A stretch of 64,000 bases of DNA, taken from assembly GCA_003116995.1 (NCBI GenBank), contig BDSL01000002.1, positions 1,262,001 to 1,326,000 on the forward strand. Direction: 5' to 3'. Within the stretch, counting starts at the first letter, position 1, and each line of letters opens with the position of its first letter. Under the pieces are notes generated by a model. The model had not been told where the DNA came from, ran no database searches, and saw nothing but the letters and a program-made list of their open reading frames with translations. Both the position numbers and the translations under genes were made by a program. Below, piece by piece: positions 1 through 11,333 of this stretch. This DNA is from Yamagishiella unicocca. Taxonomy: Eukaryota > Chlorophyta > Chlorophyceae > Chlamydomonadales > Volvocaceae.

Positions 1-1240
1 GGTCGAGGCGGGTTGGGCACGCAGGTGCCCCACTCCGCAGGGTCACGGGGATCCAGGGAGGGACACTTGCGGCGGCGGCTGTATGGGGCACTTGGCAGGA
101 TGGGCGCTGGAAAACGGTGAGCCTCACTTTAACAATGTGGGCTCAGCGAGCTGCTTAGACAAGTGGACGTGGGACGACTTCCGGCCCGTGTTTTCTCGCT
201 TCTTGTTTGGCAGCGCGAGACTGGCCTCCGCAGGTGCCGGGATGTGCCCCGAAGCGCCTGGCGGTTGGCGGTTGCAACAGCGCTTGAAGAGCTGCGGGGC
301 TCGTAACGTACCGGCCCCCTCCTTGGCTGGAGCCCACTGTAATCTGTGTGTCCTCGTGCACCTGATGGCCTTGACAACGCGAGCGGAGGTTCCCTCCCCG
401 CACCAGCACCCGCCTGGACGGAGAAGCTCCGCCCGAGCAGCGGGCACGGAGTTGGGGAATGAACCGCCGCCGAGACACAATCAATGCACCTAGCACCTGC
501 TTAGGGACTGGATGGCGGTCGAGGACGCCCGGCACCGGATCCAGGGCAGGATCCAGGGCAGGAGGCGAGGGGGCCTTGAGCCCAAGCCGAGGGGGCCATA
601 ACCAGGCAGAAGCGGGCGCTGGTCGGGGTGAATTACGAACCGCCCACTCCCGAGCGCTGACGTCCTGCGACCTACGGGAGCTGCGTCATTCGTGACCCAC
701 CGATCGCGGCGGCCATTGACACCTACCGGAGAATGCAACTGTTAGAAGGGAGCGTGAGCCTGCGCAGCCAGGGCCAAGCTGGGGGAAAATGTGAAGTCGT
801 ACGAGAGACCCGAATGCTCTACGTCGCGCGCCCTTCTCTCCCCGCCCAAAACGAAGTGGCCAGGTCTGGTTATACACTGCGAGCCAGATCAGAGGGATTG
901 GCAAAGGCCGGATAGACGCACTGATTTTCTCCTAGTACGGCTCATGAGCACTTGCATGCCAGCAAGGACACACGCGATTTGCTTGCACGCGGGTGTAGGC
1001 GTCCACCGGCAAACTTGATCTGGCAATTCGTCGCTCGCATATGACAGGCGAAGCGGCGTACCTGCTAGGGACACGATCCAACGAGAATACCGGTACCTCC
1101 ACTGATTCAGTTACGGGATTGAAGGAGCCTGCGAGTGTTATTTGCACACGCCAAGGGGCTGCATCGGAAGCTCTGTGTAGCGGATACTGCTGACTGCTAG
1201 CATCGCAACGACCCCGCTGCTGCTTATTCGCCGTCGCGAT
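1..1240. other. No gene recognised
   Basis: GC-rich start of the window. Short open frames exist on both strands but none shows a family motif, a run of conserved-looking residues or phase-matched exons. It could hold the untranslated end of a gene outside the window and the promoter of the gene that begins at 1241. Confidence 0.4.
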
Positions 1241-4200
1241 ATGATGCGATACGTGTTCCTTTTCTCGTTGATGGTGGTGTCATTCCGCCCATCATCGGAG
1301 ATATTCGCCCTTGCGTGAGTTCACGCGTCGCGGGGCGCATGCCTCCCGCAATGCGGTGTTGCGTAAACGACATTTTCAGCGTAGTAGCAATAGTAGCAAC
1401 TGTTACTGAGGATGGTGCGATGCAGATATGCCACCGGCATGGCATGCACCGGGTATGTATGTGTGTTAACCTTTTGGAACCCGATGGTCTCGCAGCCGAG
1501 CCGGCCCGGCCCACGTGGCGATACAGGATGAGCGCTGCGGGGATTACCTTGGGGTCAAGCTTAACAGGAGCTTCAGCCTCATCCTCACCGCGGATCCAGG
1601 CAACTTCTCCGGCACGCCGGAAGCCAAGTTCTTCCTCGCCAACTTAAAGCGCCAGCGAGTCAAGCCCGCCTCCGAGACCGTGTGTGCTGGAGTCGTCTAC
1701 GGTTCCCTCATAGACCAGGACACCGTGGTCGGGACGACTGGTAAGTCATGGTGAGGCGGACTACAAATCACAAAATTCTAAATTTAAATTTGAATTTGAA
1801 AATCACCAAGGGTTAATCTGGATCCACTCGGGTTTGACCCATCCGGCTAGTATTGCAACGGCGGCAGCACGCACCGGTTATTAATCGCAGCAATTACAGA
1901 TCCCGGGAGGCTAGCTCTGGAGTAATTAGCTCACTTCTAATAATAGCCGGCACCGACACTGTCCCCCCCCCCCCCGCTTCCTGCACCCACCACGCCGGCT
2001 CCCCCTCCCCAGGCATCGGTCCCACCGCTGCCGGGCTGTGCACTCAGGAGTTGCTCACCGCGTGCGGCCCCTCCATCAAGGAACTGCTCTACATGGGCAC
2101 CTCGGGCTGGTCGCCGCAGCTGGGTGGCGTGCTGAACCCGCCCAGGTGTGACCAGGCCAACCCCACCGCCAACATCACAAGGTGCGGCGCGAGTGGCGAT
2201 GAACGGGTGACAGGTGGGCGGTGGTTGGCTTGTGCGCGCCTCACCGTACCGAGCGAGCTGCTATATGACCCGCCGCTTCTAATGCAGCGTCGCCGTACAT
2301 CCCTTGGCCCCCCCTTCCCCTCCCCCGGTCGACGTATGACCTCCGACTTTAGCCTCCTCAACCAAGTTCTCCATCATGCATCTCAAAACGTCTGTCCTAA
2401 ACGGCTTTTCTTCATACACGGGTTTTTCTTGCAACCCCCCTCGTCTTTTGGAGCCAGGATCGGCGATGTGTGCATTAGCCCCATCTCCGTCAACTGGGCT
2501 TGCAAGATGGCATCCTGGGACATGCAGGCCTCGGGCTACCCCAACCAGTGCTTCCGGCCGGCAGAGAGCGCGGGGCCCAACGCCACCTACCTGTACGGCG
2601 AGTGTGTATTCGCAACCGACAACGTACGGCGGTTTGCTGGGTGCGCAGAAGGCGCTGCTCGCTCCCATGCTGCTCCGCCCGCACTCGTGCCGCCCCCTTA
2701 CACCTACCACTTTACACCCCCGCCCCCACAGCTGGCCGCCAACCTTCACCTCAGCGACGAGCTCATCGCTGCCGCCCACGGCGCCCGCGGCTCCAACGCA
2801 GCCCCCATGCGCAACGCCAACCTCCTCGCCATGGAGCAGCTATACTGGCACCACATGGGGGAGGGCACGGGTGTGGACTACCCCCCCGTGCTCGCGGACT
2901 ACCGGCCAGTGGTGTGGGACTACAAGCAGTGCGCCGAGGTGGACAGCCAGGTGGGTGGGCAGGGGGTAGGGGCCAGGGTGTGCGGAGTGCCAGGGGGCCA
3001 GAGGGCCAGGGCGGGGGCATACAGGGGTTTTGTGGGCGCGGGGCCTTGCTGGGCGGTGCGCTGGGCAGAAGTTTGGAGCGGGTTGAGTGGTGACAGGGGT
3101 CAGGGAACGGGCGGATGGCCGACTGGTCTAAAAGCCATGATGGGCCATGAGCAAAGGGGAAGGCGCAAGAGGAGAACCAGCCAGGCGCTCGCCGCCCTCC
3201 GACCCGATCTTCAGCCGATCTTGCGCCAAGCCCTGGTGACGCATCCCCCGTGCCGTCCTCCCCGCCCTCCCAGTTCTTTTACTCCGGCGCTCCGTGGGAC
3301 GTCGTAGCTCGCGACTACGCAGCCCTCGCGATCAGCAGCGTGATGCGCTCCCTCACGCCCCCCGGGGGTGCGGTGGGACCCGACCAGGTGGGTGACGCAC
3401 ACAGGAGGCACCCCACAGCGGTGGGGGCGGTTCCTAGCTCATGCAGGGGACCCGTTATCCGGGTTCCTAGCTCATGCAGGGACCCGTTATCCTGGTTCGG
3501 GCGGGAGGGTGACTGGGGGAGGGAGGGGCCTGTCCTGCGCGCCCGCTGTCCACACGCCCGGCTGCTGGCGTGCGGAGTCCGGTCCCCCACCGTTGCTGCC
3601 TCGGGCGCGGGAGTAGTGACTCCGGCCTCCGCCCTCACCCCTACCTATCCGTGTCGCGTAACCGGTTCCTATGCCATCCTCCCTACCCCCACCCAGGTGA
3701 TTGCGGCGTCCGCAATGGAGGGTGTGGGCGTTGCGGAGACGCTGATGAAGCACAACCGGTTGGCCACCACGACGCATAGCATTCCCTACACCAACATCAG
3801 GGCGCTCTCCGACTGGCTCCACGAGCCCGTCAGCAAGGTGCGTGTTTCAGGAGGGGGGTTAGGCGGCGAGAAGCCGTTGGAGGGTTAAAGGGGCCGTGGG
3901 ATGGGTGGTGAGAGCGAGGCGTCGGGTGGGTGGGGCGGGAAGGTGCAGGGAGCCTGGGCCGCCTTTCATGGCCTCACGCCGCCAGCTACACGCCAGGGCT
4001 GCCAGCACCCAGGGCTGCCAGCACCCAGGGCTGCCAGCACCCAGGGCTGCCAGCACCCAGGGCTGCCAGCACCCAGGGCTGCCAGCGCCCAGGGCTGCCA
4101 GCACCCAGGGCTGCCAGCACCCAGGTGGGGTCATAACCGACCCCACCATGGCGGCGCAGGTGGGCGACAACGAGTGGGCGCCGTATAAAATGGTCGCGGA

Positions 4201-4384
4201 GGACCTCTCCGTCGGCTACGCCTACGCCATCGCCACTGGGTCGGTTGCCGTGATGTCGCTCTTGCAGCGGCGCTGCGTGGCGGCGTGCGCGGGGCAGGCT
4301 GGGGGTGGCCGCCGGCTAGCAGGTGCAGCCTGCCGCGGGGGGGATGTCGCCAGGGAGTGTAGCTTCACGGTGAGCTACGTCTGA
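1241..4384 (+). CDS. Secreted nucleoside phosphorylase-like protein (bark storage protein / purine nucleoside permease type)
   Basis: Eight exons join in frame: 1241-1314, 1496-1740, 2013-2181, 2458-2605, 2732-2950, 3274-3387, 3697-3837 and 4160-4384, giving about 444 residues. The protein begins with a hydrophobic signal peptide (MMRYVFLFSLMVV, cut near residues 24-30), so secretion or entry into the secretory pathway is predicted. The core has the layout of the PNP_UDP_1 phosphorylase fold: DYLG near the N terminus, GTTGIGPTAAGL, LLYMGTSGWSP, and VIAASAMEGVGVAETL followed by a terminal helix. Plant relatives include vegetative and bark storage proteins and MTA/SAH-nucleosidase-like proteins; some of these act on nucleosides and some are storage proteins without known activity. 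Which applies here cannot be told. The start was chosen because it supplies the signal peptide and the phase-2 join to exon 2. Intron 7 carries a 16-base minisatellite, and introns 3 and 6 carry dispersed repeats. Confidence 0.8.
2365..2444 (+). repeat. Dispersed intron repeat, family A
   Basis: Lies in intron 3 of the phosphorylase gene and stops just before its acceptor. It shares long near-identical blocks, such as TACACGGGTTT plus CTTGCAACCCC, with the reverse strand of 58890-58975 and partly with 12060-12118. All are in introns of unrelated genes. Confidence 0.75.
3645..3675 (+). repeat. Dispersed intron repeat, family B
   Basis: A unit of about 32 bases beginning CCTATCCGTGTCGCGTA and ending ATGCC, in intron 6 of the phosphorylase gene. 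The first 17 bases are identical at 46314, and the reverse strand of 63649-63681 matches most of the unit. Confidence 0.8.
3995..4122. repeat. 16-base minisatellite, 8 copies
   Basis: Eight head-to-tail copies of AGGGCTGCCAGCACCC. One copy has G for A. The array keeps all three forward frames open, so it imitates a Gln/Pro-rich coding repeat, but it lies in intron 7 of the phosphorylase gene (3838-4159), and exons 7 and 8 join in frame without it. Confidence 0.9.
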
Positions 4385-4437
4385 GGCGGTGGTTGTCGAT
4401 AGGCCGTAGGTACACAGAGCAGTGAACTTTGGGTCCC

Positions 4438-4442
4438 TGTAA
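4438..4442 (+). terminator. TGTAA poly(A) signal
   Basis: TGTAA 54 bases after the phosphorylase stop; a second copy is at 4466-4470. TGTAA is the usual poly(A) signal in volvocine algae. Confidence 0.5.
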
Positions 4443-6077
4443 CCCTTACCCAGTAACGTTGTTGTTGTAACGGTTGCAGTGGGTTCCAGACCGAGAGGTA
4501 GAACCATCGGGCATCGGTGGTGGTGGTGCGTGGAGGGCGGGCGATCGGGCGATCAGGCGAGGCACAGCCCGTCCTGGCCTGGTGGGAGGGGGTTGACATC
4601 CGCACGCGATGGATTTCGGTTTGTGAGGTGGCAAGGTGTTGGTTGCGCGGACGACTCGCTCTGGGAGAAATGGGTTGTGGGTTCATGCGTGCATCGTGGC
4701 AGGGGGATGGGACGCATGGGGTGCGGCAGGTTGCTTGTGGGTTGCGATTCGGAAGGGGTACCGCACCAGTGATGGTTTTCGAGACGTGGGGTGCTGAGCA
4801 GACGACGGGGCGGCGCGCCGATGAAGGGTGGACCTCCCACACCCGTGGCACCTCCCGAGCTCACGATGTTGTCTCGAGCCAGCCGCGCGCGGTAACGCGA
4901 TGTTCCAGGACCACAGCGTACAATAGCGGTTTGCCTGACTTGACGCAGGAGGGCACTGAGCTGGGATGCTCTTATAGCAGCACAAGTCTTAGGATTCGTA
5001 ATCAATAAAAGGGTACTGGTCGACAAATTAAGTGGTCACGAGGACGTAATAGGGTCATGATCGAGACTCCAGTTAGACTCTCGACAGAAACTCCGGGCAG
5101 CCTCACAGCTGCACACGTTGGCCGGCGCCGGGCGGACTGTACGGTACGGGATCCGTAGAGGTCGCCTTCGCCCTCTTGGCAACAGGGATTTAGACCCCTA
5201 GAGGCAGACTGGGTTGCCAGTGAACTTTGGAACAGGCAAAACTGCTATTGAAACCTTGTCCTGGCTGGTCGTAACCGCCTGAAGGCAGTGCGTTTTAGTA
5301 CTGGTCCGTCAACAGATGCGGCCCAGCGCCCCGTGACGTGTAACACCAGCCCAATACCGATATTCGGGTGAAGTGGCCTCTGAAGGTGCTGCTGGCGGAG
5401 GACTTTGCGTACATGATGGATGAGCCCGAGATCTCAGGTTGGCGACGTTAGGTAATGGATTCCAAATGAACAAAAGCATTCCAGAGCGGAACCTTTTCAA
5501 GGATGTTGATGATCCTTTAGGTCCGTCAGCATGTGCCGGCTGGGCGTACCTGAAGCCATAACCGGTGGCGATGGGGGTGTGTGTACACGAGTCTCATGCC
5601 TGTCGTACACGCGCTGCAAACGCGTTGTGTTCTTGGTCTTCGTCGCGCCCGATTGATGTGGGGGCTGGCAGGCGACATGGAAGGCCCAAAAGCTGGACCC
5701 GCCATGACACCGGTATCTCTGATCCGTGTGTGTAACGCTCGACGTTCCGTCCTCTCCCTAGCTCCCAGAGTTCCGCAAGCGCCACTTGCACTGACCAATA
5801 GGGAACTAGGTGCGGTAAGAACAGCTGTTGAACTACACGGCCAGGCAGCGTGGCGCACCCGCCGCTGGCGCATTCCACTGGCGTCCTTGCTTATTTAAGC
5901 AGTTGCGGCACGAGCGGGCCAACTATCCTCTCAGTTGCTGACTAGACCAAACCCCCAAACTTCCGATCACATCTACCATCATCATCGGGGGGTTGCCGGG
6001 GTCACGTGATGTACGAAACACCTGGCGGCCCCCTCCTCCTCCTCCTCCTCCTCCACCTGCCCCTTCACGGGTCCCAA

Positions 6078-6082
6078 TTACA
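6078..6082 (-). terminator. TGTAA poly(A) signal on the minus strand
   Basis: TGTAA about 100 bases past the TFIIIC subunit stop. Confidence 0.45.
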
Positions 6083-6184
6083 CGGGTCTTCCCTCACACG
6101 CCCCCTCACGGGTTTCCCTCGCCGCCCCCTCCCATGCCTAAAAGAGCACACGTGCGGTGGGCTGCAGCCACGCAACGGGGGTGC

Positions 6185-9100
6185 CTAATAAGGCTCCTCC
6201 TCTTCGTCGCTCCCAAACATACCGCCCATGACGCCGGTGCCGTCGAACTTGACCTCCGGGACGCCGCCGTCGTACGGCACGGTCACTCTGCCATACGCCC
6301 CGCCGCCGTACGCCCCACCCGGGCCGCCACCGCCGCCCAGGTCCCCGTCGTCGTCGTCCTCTTCGTCATCGTCGTCGTCGTCGTCCCCCATCCCGACGTC
6401 GTACTCGGACTCCATGACGCTGTCCTCCCCGTCCGACCCCTCCGCCGCCGCGCCGCCGCCGACCTTCCCGCCGCCGCCAGCGGCAGCGCTGGCAGCAGCA
6501 GCCCCGGCGTGACGCTGCTGCTGCGCGGCCCCGCCGGCGGCGCCGCGCGCGCGGCGGCGGCCGCCTCCTCTTCCCCCTCCTCCTCCACCGCCCTCCTCTT
6601 CCCCCTCCTCCATCTCCATCTCCTCCCCCTCCTCGTCCCCGGCCGGACCCAGCACGTGCCTCCCGTCGCCGCCGCCGTCATCCTGCTCGTCCAGCAGACG
6701 GAACTCATCGTCCTCGTCGTCGCTGCCAAACAAGCCCGCCACGCCGAGACCGTCGTCATCGTCGCCGCCGCCGCCCGGCGCCGCCAGCCCCCTCAAGTTC
6801 ATCTGCGCCATGAGAGCGCGGAGCGCGTCGTCAGCCGCTCCAGGGAGCCCGCCAGTTGCCGCCGCCGCCGGCGCGGCCGCTGGCCTCGCCGACGTCGTGG
6901 CGTCCGCCATTTCCACGTCAGCGTCGGCGGCCGCCCCGGCGGCGGCCGCCCCAGCGGAGGGGCCCGCGCTGCCTCCAGCGGCGGAGCCAGCGGCCCGGGC
7001 GGCTGTGCCGTTCGCCCCGCCGGCCGTCGTCGCCGCCGGCGTCGTGACTGCTCCAGCGGGTGCGAGCTGCTCCATGAGCTGCAGGAAGCGCTGCTGGACG
7101 GCGTTCTGTGGGCCGTACAGGGGGGACGGGAGAAGGAAGCAGGATCGGTTCCGGGTCGTTAGTGGGGGTCGGTCAGCGCCAGTGGGATGGGCGGGGGCAG
7201 AGCTTGCCGCTGCCGGGGCAGGGGCGGGGCCCCACGCATGTATGCGGCGGATGCGGTGCCTGGGGCCCGCGTCCGTCTCCCCCAAGGCACGCTGCAGCCA
7301 GTGCAGCAGCCCTCGCCCCCCCAGCCTCGTTATCCGCTCGTAGCGGAAATGAAGGCCGCCCCCACCGCCCAACGCCACCGCGACATCACCCCCGTCGTGC
7401 GTGTCGCTGCTACCAGCTGCTGGGAGGCCGGGCGGCTGACCGCCACCGCACCGACCGCCTGTCGACTAGGGAAGAAACGAGGGCCCCTGCGCCCGTCCTC
7501 GACTGCCCCATCTGCACGTGGTCTTGTTTTCCTCGCAACCCCACCTGCATGTTCTGCAGCGCGGCATTGCTGAACCAGCCCGTCTTCTCGCTGCAGCGGA
7601 CGCCGTCGGCCTGGGCCGGGGTCTCCTGCGGGACGGGGTGGGTGGGATGGGGTGTGTTGCTGGGTGGATAGGTGGTTTGGCCCCCTGGTGCGTCGTCATC
7701 GCGGGGGCCTGCTAGCAGGGGCCAGCAGGAGGTGACGCCCGGAGACCTGTCCTCACCGCCCTGGCCCCCCCCCCCACCCACCCCTGCCCCATCCATACAC
7801 ACACGCACCAGCAGCGTGTCCTGCACCTCCTTGACCTGCAGGTCCACCAGCTGGAAGGTGGAGCTCTGCTGGGTGGGCAGCGCGCGGAAGCTGGGCGGGG
7901 GGGGGGGCAGGTGCGGTGGAGGGGGCCCCAGGTGCAGGGGGTTGAGGTGGAGGGCAGGTGCATGCGGATCCACGCAAGAAGCACGAGGGCAGCGGGCTAC
8001 AGTGGGGGCTGGGCCGGCGGCTGCGGCGCTGCTCAGCGAGTCCTACCAGGCACTTCCACTGCCTGATAGGCGGCTGGAGGGCTGGAGGGCTGGAGGGCCG
8101 GCGGCATTGCGGCGGGCGGCTCACTCACTTGTGGAGGTCGTCCATGGAGGATGGCGCCAGGGAGGCCAGTGGCGGGGCCGCCGGCGGGGGCGATGAAGGC
8201 GTCCCAGCCCCGGGCCCCCCGGCCGCCGCTGCTGCCGCTGGTGCAGCTGGTGCTCCCGCGGCGACCGCCTGGCGCTCCAGACCCATCCGCACACCAGCCT
8301 TGAGCATGCCCCGGTACCTGCGGACCCCGAGGGGGTGGCACGGCGAGTGGGTGGGTTGAGGGGCGCGTTGCACCTGCCAGTACTTCCGCCCCGCCCGAGT
8401 TGCCGCACATGCACCTCCCGTCAGTGGATCCTGCAAGAGTAAAGCCGAGTCGCTGAATGCATGTTGACGCGCCAGGAGTGCGGCTGCCCTGCCTCTCCAA
8501 GGAAAGGGTATGAGAGGAGACCCGAAGGTCCGCGGACAGGGGCAACCGCGCGCGGAGCAAAGAGGGTGCGGGCCTCAGGCACGGAGGGTCAGGCCGGTCC
8601 CGAGTGGGAGCGGAAGGCTGCCCTCACCCCACCTAGTTACGTTCCTTCCTCTGTTACTCGGTTTACGGGTCTCCTCCCCACTCCCCCGGTCGTGCACTCC
8701 ATTTCTCGCATCCACGGGTCTTCCTCGAAGCCCCTTCCCCCCCTTCTAGCCGCCCACCAGTTGTTGGGCAGGGAGTAGATGATCGCCTGGTACTTGCGCG
8801 CCTCCACGTCACTCCGCGGGTCGTGGCCTCGCCGGATGAACAGCCCGCGCCAGGGACCTGGCGGCAGGGGGGAGGCGCGCGTCCGGCTGTCAGAGAGCGC
8901 AGCCAGTCCCCAAGAAACCTACCCCCCCACACACAGACACCAGGTGTCCGAAGGCTATCCACCAGCTACACTTCCCATGTCGAGTAACCGGTTCTTTCCT
9001 GTACCCCCCCCCCCAAACACACACCTTTGGACGCCGCCTCGTCCTCCGCCCATTCGCAACCCCGTCCTTGCAACCCTCCCTCCGGGCGTGAGCCAAATGG

Positions 9101-10880
9101 GCCCCGTCCCTCCCCTGCCGCCCACTCACGCCCCCTCCCTCCGGCCCACACTCGCCCACCACAAGCGTCCGCCCTCCTTGCATCCCCACGCTGCAGCGGC
9201 CCTCTATGCCTTCTACTACAACGCAGATTGCAACCTTCAGACACCACCCGGGCCCCCTCTTCTTCATCGAGTAACCCTTCTCCTCCGTTGGTTCGCCGTT
9301 TCCCGCTGCCCCTCAATCCAGCCCGCATCCGTCACCCCAGCGACCCCACCACCCGGGCCATCCCTTGACCTCACCACCACCTGGACCCCCTTCGCCTCAC
9401 CCCGCCCTGCCCCCCACCCCAGCCCTCACCTGTCTTGAACCGGTAGCACAGCCGCTGCACTATCCGCTCCACCGCCGCCGCGTCACATCCCCCCGGCATT
9501 GCGGCCACCACCGCCGAGCACGACATGCACCGCTCCCGGATCAGCTCCAGCCCCCACACGGGCCGCTGCGCCAGCAGCCGCGATACCTCGCTCTCTAGGA
9601 CTCGGTACGCCCGCACGTCCGAGATGCCCGCCGCGGCCGCCGCCGCCGCCATGTCCGCACCCGCCGGCTGGCTGGCGGCGCCGGAGGCCGCGGCTGCCGT
9701 ACCCGCGGCTGCCGCCGCTGCGCCGGCGGCGGCAGCCGAGGGCGCAGTGGTGGGGTTGGCGGTGTCGGCTGCTGCGGCGGCCGCAGCAGCGGTTGCCGCC
9801 GCCGCCGCCGCCCCCGCATTTGCGGCCGCCACGGGCGGCGGAACCCCCTCCGCGTAGAAGCTGATGACCGGGGCGTCGCCCCAGTTGGGCTCGGCCCGGC
9901 CGGCCACTACAGGGCGGCGCAACAAGAGGAGGGCCGCGGGGCCGCGTGTCGTGTTTGGTGTTAAGGGCGGCGGGGGCTCATGGCCAGCCGGGTGTACGCG
10001 ACCAGTGCGTTGCGCTGCTGCCCGCCGCCCAAACCCACACAGCGCCCGTCAGCCACGTCCGCCCGTCCTGCAGCTCTCCCATCTCCCCTCCCCACTGCCT
10101 GACAAGCGCCCCCCTCCCGACTCAGACACCCGCTCTGCGCCCCTCAGGCAAACACTCGCAGCAGCGCCGCCGGTGCTGCCACCAACACGCTCCGCCCAGC
10201 CCTCAACGGCGCCTCCGCGCGCAGGTCCGCACGGTGCGCTCACCGCGCAGCTGATGCTTTGACTGCAGCTGTTTGAATGCGTAGTCCTGGGGCAGATCCA
10301 GCCAGGAGAACAGCTGCGGGAGGAGCAGGAAGGGCTGAGGCGCCTTGGTGGGCTCCGCCCGGTCCGGCCGCTGGTCGTATGGCAGCAGCTCGCGGGTGCG
10401 AGAGGGTAAAAGCGGGTCGTACGGGACGAAGGCGAAGTCCGCGAGGCCGGGAAAGCGGAACGTGGGGGCGACGCGAGCGACGAGGCTGACCGTCACGCCG
10501 CCGGAGGGGCTGTCCGGCGCACCCGTTCCCGGCTGCTGGGGAGCAGCTTCATCGTCAGCGGCCGCCTCCGATGCGCTTCCTTCGCCCGCGACAGCGCTTG
10601 GCGGCGCATGGGGGTGCTGTGGCGCCTGCTCCCGTGGCCGAGCAATGCGTAACAACAGGCGCGTGTGTTCGAGGCGCTCGCCATAGAGCGGATGGCTGGT
10701 CCTGTCTTCTGGGCGGTGCTTTAGCTTCAGGTATTGTTGCTTCGAGCTGACTGCAGCCGCGATGGCTTCAAGGCCATCAAGTGTGCGCAGAGCCTTATTG
10801 ATGTCGCGTACAAAGCCAGGGTATTCAATTGCCACAACCTCAGCTGATGGTATTTCGACGCTGACTTCGTTGAGGGTCAT
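6185..10880 (-). CDS. GTF3C5: General transcription factor IIIC subunit 5 (tau95 / Tfc1 family)
   Basis: Seven exons read on the minus strand: 10880-10244, 9906-9430, 8857-8758, 8317-8129, 7890-7809, 7625-7545 and 7105-6185, all joining in phase, 828 residues. TFIIIC binds the internal promoters of tRNA genes in the nucleus and recruits TFIIIB and RNA polymerase III. Family signs: an N terminus with EYPGFVRDINKALRTLDG, then PQLFSWLDLPQDYAFKQ near 195-210; the hallmark GPWRGLFIRRGHDPRSDVEA with KYQAIIYSLP near 372-404; and FQLVDLQVKEVQDTLL followed by CSEKTGWFS near 480-515. The last exon (residues 522-828) is a long acidic, Ala/Gly-rich tail with runs of Asp and Glu, ending GSDEEEEPY; such acidic tails are known in the family. 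Intron 2 contains a family B repeat. Confidence 0.9.
8971..9006 (+). repeat. Dispersed intron repeat, family B-like
   Basis: In intron 2 of GTF3C5. CTTCCCATGTCGAGTAACCG resembles copies at 45179-45214 and 52828-52859, which sit in introns of two other genes. Confidence 0.7.
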
Positions 10881-11333
10881 GGTATTTGGACGTTCGAGCT
10901 GTCAAATTGTGAGAAGTCAGCATGGCAGGTCTGAGGACATAATGTCCCAATTATGAAACAAGCATTTAAAGCATTTTACATCAAGGGGAGAGGCGCTTGT
11001 CGCTTTGCGTGCGCCGTTGCGGCAGGCGGAAGGCGGGAAGGCAAAATGTCAGGAAGTCAATGCGCTACCTAATGTATATCACCGTAAACTGTAACTGAGT
11101 CATGAGTTTAGTATGTATCGCCCCTGTATGTCAAGTCATAATCAGCCATGCCTCAAAACCCCGTGCCGTCCTGACCATGGGGTCGGTCTTGCAAAAAGGC
11201 GTGCGCTCGCAGCCTAGGCTAGCGTGAAATTACTTCGATCAGTCGCAAGGCATGGCCAGCCATACGAGTCCCTCGCCCCTCCTGTCCCTTGGGTCCGTCA
11301 TTGATACTTCAGGCCTCTAGGCAAAAGATTGCT
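10881..11333. other. Intergenic, between tandem minus-strand genes
   Basis: Upstream region of GTF3C5 and 3' region of APH-1. AT-richer than the surroundings. A minus-strand TGTAA at 10980-10976 could end the APH-1 transcript but is about 350 bases from its stop. No gene seen. Confidence 0.4.

Larger units (their letters stand above)
4385..6184. other. Intergenic, convergent 3' ends; one coding-like scrap
   Basis: Holds the 3' regions of the phosphorylase (+) and TFIIIC subunit (-) genes. The minus-strand TGTAA at 6082-6078 fits the end of the TFIIIC mRNA. At 5368-5440 a short frame reads like protein (VKWPLKVLLAEDFAYMMDEP) and ends at a possible donor, but nothing joins to it. Otherwise I see nothing. 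Confidence 0.4.

Noticed and set aside
3896..4384. Gln/Pro-rich repeat protein over the 16-base minisatellite
   Set aside because: The array lies in an intron; the exon at 4160 joins in phase to the exon ending at 3837.
5993..7162. 389-codon open frame opposite the last TFIIIC exon
   Set aside because: Artefact of GC-rich Asp/Ala/Gly codons on the minus strand; repetitive Val/Leu/Ser content without motif.
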